Assembly: GCA_033964015.1 (NCBI GenBank)
Contig: CM066921.1
Span: 26,331,355 to 26,395,354 of the forward strand
DNA: 64,000 bases
DNA from: Scolanthus callimorphus
Lineage: Eukaryota; Cnidaria; Anthozoa; Actiniaria; Edwardsiidae
Reading direction: 5' to 3'
Shown here: positions 45,341 through 55,874 of the stretch, in pieces
Numbering within the stretch: position 1 is the stretch's first letter
Layout: each line of letters begins with the position of its first letter
The notes under the pieces: generated by a model
Database searches by the model: none
The model's input: the letters and a program-made list of their open reading frames with translations, nothing else
What the model was told of the DNA's origin: nothing
Program-made: the position numbers and the translations under genes

Positions 45341-46915
45341 GGACCGCACACTGACAAAACGTTTGCTGTGTGTTGCGTGTGCATATTTGACATTCTGAGA
45401 TAACTCTTTGTTTTTTTATTAAACATAACATGGTATGCTATATAATTACAGTGCCATTTTGGCGGACTGATAACGATTTTCAGTTGCGGTTGTATTTCGT
45501 GAAAAACGAAGCGCGATGCAATGGGGGAGATTTTACTAAAAGGTCTTGCTAGCTAAATGGCGGAAAAGCAACAAATAACCAAATGGATTTCGCTTGTGTG
45601 TACTGAGCTCAACAAACCGAGTTGACATATGGTCCTTCTCAAAAACAAGTTTAAATTTCGAGGCCCTTCGAACCCGGCATCTAAAGCAGTCAAAGCAGTC
45701 GAGTCTGATTGAAGAGGATGGTATTAAGAAGTGTCGAGAAGAAAGGTAAGTGCACTTTGACTTGTATCTAGCAATGTCTAACATTTGTATCACAAATAAA
45801 AGTGGATACGGCAGGCAAACACTGAAGATTTTGTGATTGCCTACGCGGCTTTTTGACAGTTTGAAAAAGGGCAAATTGGACTCAAACAACTCTAAAATCA
45901 CGCCATTTTAAATAGTTGTGTATAACGGACCTACAGTTTTCGGCCATAGATCAGAAGAAACGCGTTACTTATTCATAAGGAAATGACACTGTAATTGTAA
46001 AGAAACAAACGCATGAGTAATGCGCGTCTTAGTTATTTTTCTCGTTTCCCAACTGTGAAGTAAATATATGATTCAAAATGATATCATGAGCTATCAGCTT
46101 GCTCTGACAACACGACACACGCAAACAACCTGAATCCGCTGAGTAAATCGCTGTTATTGTAAAGAAACAACCACATGAGATACGTGCATAAGCTAGCTCC
46201 GCTGAGTAAAGCGCTGTAATTGTTAATATATAGATTTAGCCACTGGCTAAAAGCGGAGCTCCCTCAGTTACATATTTTTCCATGTGAATGGAAAAGGGTT
46301 CCCATTAAGGTACTAACTCCTTCCAATGGAATGATATTATAGCAAAGCACAAATGGCAATAAAGGGAAAAACGTTATTTGACATGACTTTTACTGTGTCA
46401 TCTTCCAATATCTCCAAATTTATTGAAAATGTTAATGTTATTGTATAAAACACATTATGGAGGAATGAGTATGGATCTTTTCTGGAATCCTATGATTCTA
46501 CAATACTTAATTAATTAGATTACAATCAAAAACGTATATGTAATTTATAGCTGGAATGCTTGAACTAAAACTTGAACAGCCAATAAGAAATATATTTCCC
46601 AGGTATGAAAGAATAGGCTTGGGGTGGGGCACTCCCTAATATATTGTATGTTTTTGGGGCTCCTGAGGTCTGCCATGTTTTTTTTTGTCACTGATAGGGT
46701 ATGTTTTTCAGTATGGCTTCTCAAAATTAGTGATGATAAAACCTTTACATAGAAATGCATTCAAAACCATCCCAGCACCATAGCTAATGGGGGGGGGGGG
46801 AGTAACATTTTCAACAATGTCAACATGTGGGGAAAAACCTGCTTGCCCACCCAGCAAAAAAAAAGGATGACTAAGGCTTGCCCCCCCCCCCCCCCCCCCA
46901 GAAATTTCTACCTTA
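45341..46915. other. Interior of the 8.77-kb element, no supported gene
   Basis: It includes a ~60-bp direct duplication near 45985-46010 and 46150-46190 (TGTAAAGAAACAAMCRCATGAG). A consensus donor AAG/GTAAGTG occurs at 45747 without a convincing coding exon before it. G and C runs lie near 46790 and 46881. Confidence 0.35.
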
Positions 46916-47431
46916 GGGACCGGTCATTATTTATGTCGGAGAGGGGGGTGGAGGAGAAAATACCTGTGATCCAAAAAAATTTCAAGAACCCCACCTGATA
47001 GCATTCATTGTTTTCGGGAGCCCCCCTCTGATAGACTGAAACATTTGAGGACCCCCTTCCCCTCCATCCATGTCAGTCAAAATGATTCAAACAGGTCCTG
47101 AACGGGGTCCTGAACGGGGTCCAAGTCCCATTTCTCAGTGTAAAAGTTTCGCAAGATCCCAGTCCTGAAGTTTTCCCAGTCAAAGTTTTCAAAATCCCAG
47201 CGTTAAAAAGTGACTTTTAGACATGTGTAAAGAGTGTTTGTATTGCAGTCGTAGGGCAAAATTTTAAAAGCAGTTCACAAATTTTTAAAGCCACTCTTTA
47301 CAGACATTGATATTTCATTGTTGGTTCAGTTAAAAGCAAATTGACCCATTTCTAGTTCTATTGGCCAAATCCCCCCCCCCCCCCGACTTAAACCCACCCA
47401 CCCCCCTCCGACTTAAATAATAACTGGTCCC
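46916..47431. mobile_element. TTA-flanked TIR element
   Basis: Inverted ends GGGACCGGTCATTATTTATG and GGGACCAGTTATTATTTAAG, followed by GTCGGAG and a G run. TTA lies outside both ends (46913-46915 and 47432-47434), as for PIF/Harbinger-type insertions. Non-coding. Confidence 0.8.
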
Positions 47432-47434
47432 TTA

Positions 47435-48825
47435 GGCCTTGATAACACAAGAAGCTGATATTTCATGCAAATCAGACATCAGACACACTTTGAGAAAGGT
47501 GTCACATGCAAAACAGAAACTTCTCAATGCCATAACAAGGCTTGTGTCGCATGCAAAACAGAAACCTCGCAATGCCATAACTCGGATGATACCCAAATTT
47601 TACATAAGTATTCAATTTCTCTAAATCTATATACCGATTTTCATGACTGTAGTGAAAGCAATTCATGAGTAATTCACTATCCAGTCAAATGCAATAGAAA
47701 TTCGACAACAAACTCGCCTTTGTGAGTGAAGTAATTACAAGTAGTTGTGTTATTATTTTCTCTATGCAATCTAGTTGACAGAAGGGTCAAAGATCATGCT
47801 CTTGAACAATCACAACCCAAACTAATCGCAATTTATACCAAGTAATTTAAAATTACCCACGACAGTCAAATGAAAACCGCTCTAATTATTTACTTGTGTC
47901 ATGGTATGGTGTGTCCAAAAGCCACCTCTGGCGGATGTTGTGTCACTGAAATTGAATGATAATAGCCATGAGCCTTGAAGACAGATCTTTTATTTACCAG
48001 TCTTACGTAAACCATGCATGGCTATGGATACTTTTAAATTATAGTAGCTGAACATACTGGAGTACCATTGTTTTTGTAAGAGCCACAATAATAATTAGTT
48101 CATCAAATCAGGGTAAAGAAAATATTTCTTTTTTATCATCTAATTGGTTAATTTCCTCTATTTTAATTTCATTTTTTGCCACATCAGACATTAGTTAAGG
48201 AATGTTATAATTGTATAGTAAGAAATAACATACATTTTGGTAACAAAGTATAAGAAGGAAATATAATAACATGTCAACAGTATTGGACCCCCCCATACCC
48301 GTCAACCCAACTTCATCAAAAATCTTGTAATTCCCCTCCACGTGGCAGGAAAATACAACTTAAATGTGTGAAAAAAAATGCAGAGAGCGACAATGGTGAA
48401 ATACAGAAAATGTATAAAAAAATGTCAATCATCATGCGGGTGACAGGCTTCAAAATCTTGTGACACCTGCCTAATGCGGGTGAGTTGACAGCTATGCCCC
48501 CCTTCCAAAGAAAGCAGTATTTATATGCCTATATCATGTGCAATTATCTTGTATCAGGCCCTCCTATCATAATTCATTTTTCAATAATAATGAAAAATAT
48601 GATCTACTTAACCTACCAATAGAAGACCACTTTGTCCCTAGCATGCTCTGGGTTGCATCTAGTTCCATTTTGGGAACAAAATAAAATTAAATTAAATCCT
48701 CACTCCATGTTAGTCTCATTCAATTGTTGTAGGGTAAATATTTTTTAGTTCAATAAAAAATATAAAAAATTAGAACTAATTCATACATGATAAACTTTTT
48801 TTCTAAATCTGTTTAAAAGGTGATT
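47435..48825. other. No gene recognised
   Basis: A ~45-bp direct repeat (TCACATGCAAAACAGAAACTT near 47502 and TCGCATGCAAAACAGAAACC near 47548). The segment 48588-48657 is an inverted copy of 49912-49988. No exon seen. Confidence 0.4.
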
Positions 48826-49166
48826 GGAACCCTAAAAGATACCCTAAAAGGTGAGGCCTTATGTGCAAAGTAGGCGCAAAGGAAACAGGTAAAAGATACC
48901 CATCAAGAAATTTCCGTGTTTGTTTCTAATTTATCGTCTTCTCATCGAGTAATCTCTCTTTCTTACACGGTTTTTAGAAGCACCATCATGAGAGAAAACA
49001 ATTTGAACACATATTTCGGCCCTAAAAGATACCAATCTCCCTAATTTTATTGAATATTAAGATCACCCCTAAAAGAGACCAGGGCCCCTGTGATTTTAAC
49101 CCCTAAAAGATACGACGATCATCCCCGGTCAAAAAATATGGGAGTCCCCCCCCCCCCCCCCCCCCC
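48826..49166. mobile_element. CTAAAAGATAC-family element, one clear end
   Basis: CCCTAAAAGATACC repeats and a right end of ACGACGATCATCCCCGGTCA, AAAAATATGGGAGT and a C run. This is the same end as the element at 51211-51690. The left end lacks the matching inverted terminus, so it is probably truncated. Confidence 0.65.
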
Positions 49167-49988
49167 GATGGTGGTATTATTATTATCCATTGAGGTAAAA
49201 GGTCAGTGTAGATAACATCCCCTAGATCTTAATAATTATCCATATCATACAAAGCTGAATTCATTGATTGTTTTATTATTCACTCAAGCTTTTAATTGTT
49301 TTATTATTGATTCAAAATAGATCTCCCAGCTATAATTCTTTGAGGGAGCTGACAGGGCTTGAAACTAAATACTAATCAAAGTCGTAATTTTATGCCATGT
49401 ACCATGAACATTATAGGTGTAATTCATCAAAAGTCTAGGCGTAAATACACTAAACGAACACTGTAGAAAATGAAAACACAGTCGTTATTTTATGCCTAAG
49501 TTGAAAACGTTAGGTGTAAAAGGAAATTTTTTAGGTGTATTTACACCTGTATCTGGCACAATTTCAAGCCCCGGAGCAGCCAGTTTGCCATCCTGCTTAC
49601 AAAGGTGTGATGTCACACTTGCAACAACTTTCAACTTATCCAATCTTTGACGTCATTGATGGAATTAGTCCCTCGCTTTTAAAAAATCAAGAATTTGCCA
49701 GTGGTGATCAACCAATCAGAAGCAGGAAAATATGGTGAATGAATATTTATTCATTTATTTATACATACTAATAAACATACAATGTACATGTATCTTCAAT
49801 GTAATTTTCTTAGTACATTCAAGTCAACTGTATATTTCCGTTCACAAAAAGTGATAATTAACAAAGAAATGTACAACCTTGAATGAGGCTAATATTGAGG
49901 GAGAATTGCAGATGATCCAGAGCATGTTAGGGACCCCTCACAAAGTGGTCTTCTAGAATTGGAAGGCAAGTAGATCATATTTTTCATA
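49167..49988. other. No supported gene
   Basis: AT-rich, with TAGGTGTAAAT-like words repeated near 49410-49550. 49912-49988 is the inverted partner of 48588-48657. Confidence 0.35.
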
Positions 49989-49989
49989 A

Positions 49990-50430
49990 CTACCCTTAGA
50001 AATGCGCCTAGTCTGAATAGTTTTAAAGCTAATATTAGGAAGATAGATCTTGCGGGTTTCCTCGATAACAACGATAATTGTTGTGGTCTTTGCACCTCCT
50101 AGCGTCCTAGGTGTCGTGCTGGTAGACCGCGGCGGTTACCGTTGTTGTCTCACGAAGCCTGCACGATCTCATCTAAATTTGAATTTAATATAGATGCATA
50201 TGCATGTTATATTTATTGTAAAAGTTATTGTAAATAGATCATCACCCTCCATTTGTTGTAAATAGCCCTCCCAATTCATTGTAAATAGTCTTCCTAGTAA
50301 ATAGAGTAGTATAGGAGTAATTTAGGAATATTTCTTTTTCGTTTATATTCTGTTGTGTCCCCCATTAGCCAATCATGGCTAAATAATATTGACACGTTAA
50401 TAAAGTCTTTATTTATTTAATAATGATAGG
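49990..50430 (+). mobile_element. Possible LINE 3' end
   Basis: A frame at 49990-50100 reads LRNAPSLNSFKANIRKID and stops after CCGLCTS. The style, an RN-x-PS-x-x-SFK segment close to a stop, resembles C-termini of non-LTR reverse transcriptases. A ~330-bp AT-rich tail ends TTAATAAAGTCTTTATTTAT. No RT motif remains, so this is tentative. Confidence 0.35.
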
Positions 50431-51210
50431 AGTGCCTGAAACAGGCAATACCATGTTATAAAATCAATTTCAGGGGCCTGTCAAAACTTCAAGTAAATGA
50501 CAATTCGAAGAAAAACATCCTCTATGTTGAATCCCCTTGGTTGATATTTTAAATGAGCAATTATTTAAACTTCCACTTCTAAGTTCATGTCTGACACTGC
50601 CGACCAGAGAAACAATAAACTAAAAAATGTCATTGCATAAATTGATAGAGAGCAATAATTATCCCTAGAGAGGTGTCTCCACTTGCCTGTCATATGTGAA
50701 ATACTCTGTGAAGCATACCCTGCAGGAATACATCTTGGGAATTTCTACAAAATTAAATTAAACACAAAAGTTAATTTATAATCGACCCCGTAAAATTTAC
50801 TATCATCAATCCGTCTCTCTCGTCTACTACTACAAGTGAAAACTCGTTGTAGCCGAACCAAATTGAGAAGTCGGAATATATAGAAAGTGTCTCAATTTTA
50901 AGAAGTGTTAGCTAACTTACATTAGAGAATTCAAGAATCATTGTACCATTATCTAAATCTGAATTTTGGAGCTGCTTGGAGAAAGCTCGCGAGCTCAAGA
51001 TGGCTGCTATGCGTGACACTATTACATAACTTTCTCCCGAGTCTCCACGCCAAAGGATAAACACAGCCACTGAGAGTAACGGCAGTCAGCTCTACTAAAT
51101 CACTAGAAAATACGTTATTGTGCCCCAGATTGCAATCCTGAAAAAAAGCTTACCACAAAAAGCTGAGCGTGCAAAAATAACAAATCCCCCGAGAGAAATC
51201 TCTCTTGCCC
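50431..51210. other. No gene recognised
   Basis: Unique-looking AT-rich DNA. Nothing repeat-like or exon-like stands out. Confidence 0.4.
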
Positions 51211-51690
51211 GCGGCCCCGGGGGGGGGGGGGGGGGGGGACTCCAATATTTTTTGACCGGGGATGATCGTCGTATCTTTTAGGGGTTAAAATCACGTTGGT
51301 TTGGTCTCTTTTAGGGGTGATCTTGATCTTCAATAAATTTTAGCCAGATTGGTATCTTTTAGGGCCGGAACTGTGTCCAAATTGCTTTTTCTCATGATGG
51401 TGCTTCTAAAAACCGTGTAAGAAAGAGAGATTATTCGACGAGAAGACGATGAATTAGAAACAAACACGGAAATGTCTTCATGGGTATTTTTCCCCTGTTA
51501 CCTGTGTCCTTCGCGCCTACTTGGCATATAAGACCTTATCTTTTAGGGTATCTTTTAGGGTAATAATTTTTTTGAGCCACGCTATGGCCCGCCATGTTTG
51601 GTATCTTTTAGGGGTGAAACTGAAAATTTCCGACGATCATCCCCGTTCAAAAAATATGGGAGTCCCCCCCCCCCCCCCCGGGCCCGCGGC
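51211..51690. mobile_element. CTAAAAGATAC-family TIR element
   Basis: Inverted ends: GCGGCCCCGG, a G run, GGGACTCCAATATTTTTTGA and CGGGGATGATCGTCG on the left, mirrored on the right with one or two changes. GTATCTTTTAGGG (the motif in reverse) recurs inside at least four times. Confidence 0.8.
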
Positions 51691-52058
51691 TACGATCGTC
51701 CCGTGCAACTTTCATCTTTTTCAAACTGGCGTAGCGAGCCGCGAAAGCTCGAAAAAACTCGAATGAAAGTTTGCGATTGATAAAAAAAGATTACTACTAA
51801 ATGTCCCTTTTATACTCTAGCTACAAAGTTCAAGTACCAACCTTGAGAATTAGTTTCTTATCGTTGTTTGTGCTTTCTCTCGCGCGCTAGCTCTTCGTTT
51901 GTCTTCTTTTTCGACATGTCTTCCCTGGCAGTTCTCCTCTACGGCGCTTTGTTTCTTTCCAACGACAAACTTTATTTCTTCATGTTCATGACATCGGTCT
52001 CAGCTTCTTTCTGCTCCATATGGTAACTCATTTCTCAATTTTGATTTGTCAGCTTGAT
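51691..52058. other. No gene recognised
   Basis: Short frames only. No repeat structure noticed. Confidence 0.4.
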
Positions 52059-52062
52059 TTAA

Positions 52063-52728
52063 GGTAATTCCCCTGAAATAAAACTTGTCGTAGAATTTTT
52101 TTCTTAATTTGTCTATTTACTATTTAGTATATAAGGAATGAAAATATGAAATAAAAAGAGGGGGTGCCCATGCTCGTTTAGAAACTGTGATGGCGCAAAC
52201 ATACCCCATTTTTAGTGCCTGAGGGCTATTTTGTGAAGGAATACGTGAAACAAGAAAATTGTGATAAAACGCTCACTAATGAAGCAATCCAGTTCGCTTG
52301 CAGGTTTGAACAGAACTGTTGGATGCTTCACTACCTAGGACGAACATTGGAATCTTTAATTTTCTATGTGTGTTGATGCTACTCTTGAAAATGTGCAAAA
52401 ATGTGCGCACCGCTCGTGATAATTTGAGAGTCTTTGGTGTCTCATTTTGGGGCTTTTTATGACGATAGCTCAAAAACTTGTCGTGGAAATTTCTTTAAAC
52501 TTTTTTATAACAGGGGAATGATAGTTTTATCAAAATGGTAAAATAAAAAATGGGGGTGCCCAATCTTGTTTTCGCGCAATATCCCAAAAAGCGACTTTTT
52601 CTTGGTGTTTCTCGCATAAATGGGGATATTTAGCTTGCGCGCGCGCGCTCGATTGCGTCATTTTCGAACGAATTGATCGCGCGTCCATGCGCAGAACAGC
52701 GTGCGCCGTGCAAAACAGGGGAATTACC
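52063..52728. mobile_element. TTAA-type element (GGTAATTCCCCTG family)
   Basis: Perfect 13-bp inverted ends GGTAATTCCCCTG, with TTAA outside each (52059-52062 and 52729-52732). The interior contains duplicated AAAACTTGTCGT-like words (52080 and 52470) and GGGGGTGCCCA (52161 and 52552). No transposase. Confidence 0.85.
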
Positions 52729-52732
52729 TTAA

Positions 52733-53262
52733 CGTTTCATTTTTTTTATGAAGAGGAAAAACCGTCTTCCTCATGACGAAAACTGACACGAAGTCACGAA
52801 GTTCACACGAAGTAAAAAGTCTCAAACAAAAAAAAATCCCCTTTCAAATAAAATCGCCAATCGATCGCCAATTTAATTTGAACGCGCGAGCGTGCTCATT
52901 TTCCCGCCTAAACCGAGACAGGCAACCCACGCCTCTGCGACGACGGACACACAGACGAACAAACCGGAAGTCCATCAGAAAACAGGTCGATGCATATACA
53001 CTTTTGTGTTGTTTCATTTTCTCCTGCATGTAGCTATGGGGCTCCGCTACGCGGGCGCCTTCGGCGCCCGCGGGAGCTCCGCTAAAAAAAAAAAAACATT
53101 AGAAACGCACATTTTTGGCTATTTTTAGTTATTATTTTTTCTTGAATCTGGAATGTGAAGTTAACAGGTAAATAGCATACTGTTCGACGACTCACGCGAA
53201 CAACAACTGATAAAATATACATGCGACAAAAAATGCGAAACGGCAAAAGGGGATCGGCTACG
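52733..53262. other. Non-coding, with a GC-rich hairpin
   Basis: 53038-53080 is a strong palindrome: GAGCTCC/GGGGCTCC ends and a stem GCGGGCGCC-TTC-GGCGCCCGC. It is followed by an A run. No gene. Confidence 0.5.
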
Positions 53263-53604
53263 TTAAATAGGAATAATTTCATTTCTAGTCTCGTGCAATA
53301 CCAGTTCGTGTAAAATAAACTCTGTGTTGCGTTCTTTTAGTAACAGGAGAAAACCTAACATATTATCTCTAAGGTGCAAAGGGTCTTGATATTCATAAAT
53401 TGGAGAGAGATAATTTACCTTTGCATCAGCTGATAACGCTTTTTGCGTGAGTTTCGGCCAAGTATTATTAGATAACATGTTCGGTTTTCTCCTGTTAGTA
53501 AAATATTTCCTGATTTGCGACTCTGTCAAAAGTGAATCAAAAGTAGTAGTTTTCCGGCAGTAAACAGGTCTGACGGCACCAAGGTGATGATGGATTTGCA
53601 CCAA
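53263..53604 (-). CDS. Unidentified 113-codon frame
   Basis: The frame is uninterrupted and of ordinary composition (rich in Leu, Asn, Thr and Arg), for example TESQIRKYFTNRRKPNMLSN. I recognise no domain. No acceptor is evident near its start. It lies just inside the right subterminal repeat zone of the 8.77-kb element, so it could be a remnant of the element's own gene or a passenger exon. Chance is also possible. Confidence 0.2.
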   Translation of the reverse strand: MVQIHHHLGAVRPVYCRKTTTFDSLLTESQIRKYFTNRRKPNMLSNNTWPKLTQKALSADAKVNYLSPIYEYQDPLHLRDNMLGFLLLLKERNTEFILHELVLHETRNEIIPI

Positions 53605-53854
53605 TAATATCGTTGCTTTATTCTGAGGCGATGATGGATCCGTACCGCTATGTCAGGCGCTATTCACGGTCGATGTTGTCAGGCTCTTGCAACGCTAGTT
53701 CACGCTCTTTTTCCTGCTCTCTGTCATGCTCGTGTCATTCTAGTTCCCGCTAGTGTCCGTCAGGCTCATGTAATGCTCCTGACCGGCTAATGTCCTGCTT
53801 ATTTGTCAGGCCGAATTCAGGCTCTTGTCAGCCCAGACATTTTCGTGCGGGAAG

Positions 53855-54115
53855 GTATTTCATGGAATTGACTTGGAAGAAGAGGAAGAAGAACAGGTAA
53901 ATACAAGTTCTTAAAAATAATTAATAACACGAAAAATAATAAATAAATAGTAAATAATTTCTTTAGCTTCAACATTGTACAACCATTTGATATAATTTCC
54001 AAACACAGAGCTCTGGATGAAAATAAACCCATGTTTAACAATATGACACATTCTTCATTTCGTGTTTTTTAAGGACCGTTTTGGAAGTGAATGCGAAGAA
54101 GAGGAAGAAGAACAG
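53855..54115 (+). CDS. Exon pair 5 of the 42-nt exon array
   Basis: Exon A 53855-53896 (VFHGIDLEEEEEEQ) now has the transposon end just upstream (GTGCGGGAAG/GTATTT). The AG is kept but the usual pyrimidine tract is gone. Exon B 54074-54115 gives DRFGSECEEEEEEQ. The intron is 177 bp. The 176-bp gap to the next A is the compact type. Confidence 0.6.
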
Positions 54116-54291
54116 GTAATAAAAAGTCTTAGAAATAACTATAAAGAATCTCTCCCAGATTGTAATCAATGTACATTGTATCCAATCTAAACAAGATAAA
54201 TTCGCCCAGACAAAATACCATACTTTGACCCATCCCTTGATTTGTTTTAATAAATCTTACATGAAAAAGCTTTCATATGTTGACTTTTAAG

Positions 54292-54552
54292 GTATTTCAT
54301 GGAATTGACTTGGAAGAAGAGGAAGAAGAACAGGTAAATACAAGTTCTTAAAAATAATTAATAACACGAAAAATGATAAATAAATAGTAAATAATTTCTC
54401 TAGCTTCAACATTGTACAACCATTTGATATAATTTCCAAACACAGAGCTCTGGATGAAAAGAAATCCATGTTTAACAATATGACACATTCTTCATTTCCT
54501 GTTTTTTAAGGACCGTTTTGGAAGTGAATGCGAAGAAGAGGAAGAAGAACAG
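54292..54552 (+). CDS. Exon pair 6, last of the array
   Basis: Exon A 54292-54333 and exon B 54511-54552 are intact with normal acceptors (CTTTTAAG, TTTTTTAAG) and donors. Array similarity ends near 54662, within the intron after B. No downstream exon of another type is recognised. Confidence 0.65.
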
Positions 54553-54662
54553 GTAATAAAAAGTTTTAGAAATAACTATAAATAATCTCTCCAAGATTGT
54601 GATCAATGTATATTGTATCCAATCTAAACAAGATAAATTCGCCCAGACAAAATACCATACTT

Positions 54663-55148
54663 TTACGGCCCGCCATTCGTAAAAAAATTCAGAGATTTCG
54701 AAAACATTCCGAAACGCATCGCAATATTTTCGATTTCCGAAATTATAATTTGTTTATTCCGAAATTTCGAAGAGCGCACGCGCATATGTCGTTTCCATGG
54801 TTACCTGTGTCATTACTGTGTGTCATTTGGCCGGGGAGCTCTGGGTTCGAGAATGCATTTGGTCGGAAACGCGCTCGCGCAGACTCCGTTTCGTTAGTCG
54901 GCTGGCTAATACGATCGTGGGCTAATACCCAGAAGTCCCTGTTCTCGAAAAAATACCCAAGAAGCATTGCTCGAAATATCACACATTCGTCGGTTTTCAC
55001 AAATATATCTGTTAGCTCATGTAGCATTTCACTTCTAGCCGTTGCTTTTTCATGCATGCAGATCCATTATTCTTAGAATTTCTACAACAAAGACAAGGTA
55101 TGATCTCGATGTTGTTCTCGAAAAGTTTTATATCTATAGGGACGTCAT
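54663..55148. other. No supported gene
   Basis: Begins abruptly where array similarity stops. It is rich in TTCCGAAAT-like words in both orientations (54690-54770). The open frame crossing the junction mixes array and non-array DNA and is not credible. Confidence 0.4.
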
Positions 55149-55630
55149 ATGCGACCTCAGACTACTGTCAGTGTCACTGTCACACTTGTAGTCACTGACT
55201 TTTCTTGCCGCTTTGCTCAAAATACCTATTTACCTTTTCTTACTCTTCCGTTTATCTGCAGTCCTAATGACGCTGAAAACTCTACTGACAATTACATTGT
55301 TTGCTTCTCTTATACAGCTCCTTCCATTTGGAACGCCCTGCCTGATGATATACGTGACATTAAATCAATGACGTGTTTTTAAGTCAGCCATCAAAACATT
55401 ACTATTTAGGCGCGTTTTTAACATATAAATATATATAAATTTTAAAGTTTTCATTGTTTTATAGTTTTTATCACACTGTTAAAGCATTTTTATCTTTTTA
55501 TTTATTCATTTTTATTTATGTATATTTGTAGTTGATTTAATTTTATTTAGTAGAACAATTATTGTAAAGCACTATTGGATTTTAAGTAGAAATGGCGCTA
55601 TATCAAAATTTATATTATTATTATTATTAA
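55149..55630 (+). mobile_element. 3' end of a CR1/L2-type LINE
   Basis: The frame ends YTAPSIWNALPDDIRDIKSM, then TCF and (after one shift) KSAIKTLLFRRVF. This is the WN-x-LP...FK-x-x-LK-x-x-LF ending of non-LTR reverse transcriptases. The 3' UTR ends GTAAAGCACTATTGG, GGCGCTATATCAAAAT and (ATT)n. This is a 5'-truncated copy. Confidence 0.75.
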
Positions 55631-55874
55631 TGAAACTACTGTGATTGACTTTTCCATTAAACCTTGCAGTAAGTTATTAAGCTACTTTATGGCAACTTAT
55701 TGCACATTGCCGAGTTTCATATAGTGAGGGACTGGGTTCGAGTCCTCTAATATTGCGGAAATCAAAACCAGACCCACCTAGTAAGAAAGAGCACATCGAC
55801 CTGTGCAAAATCCGAAAATTTGATGTCAATTTTCACATGAGCTATTTATTTAATTAAATGTTGTCTCCTTTCAG

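Larger units (their letters stand above)
45079..53852. mobile_element. 8.77-kb TIR element at an exon A acceptor
   Basis: The ends are TCCCGTACGAAA and inverted TCCCGCACGAAA. Uninterrupted sister DNA reads GACTTTTAAGGTATTTCATGG (54282). Here GACTTTTAA is at 45070-45078 and AGGTATTTC resumes at 53853, a duplication of only 1-2 bp (A or AA). Both subterminal zones (45090-45340 and 53650-53830) are crowded with TGACACGAGC / GCTCGTGTCA and CCTGAC / GTCAGG words, like transposase-binding subterminal repeats. No transposase was found. The interior contains other insertions. The superfamily is not assigned. Confidence 0.7.

Noticed and set aside
45560..45747. Possible first exon with ATGGCGGAAAAG and donor AAG/GTAAGTG
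   Set aside because: The frame from that ATG stops after 22 codons and later ATGs do not give a convincing coding exon into the donor.
30354..54478. Repeated 63-74 codon antisense frames beginning MLNMDFFSSRALCLE
   Set aside because: They are antisense shadows of the A-B intron and exons of the 42-nt array, repeated because the array is.
55735..55745. Perfect pol III B-box word GGTTCGAGTCC
   Set aside because: No acceptable A box or cloverleaf upstream, so no tRNA or SINE is called.
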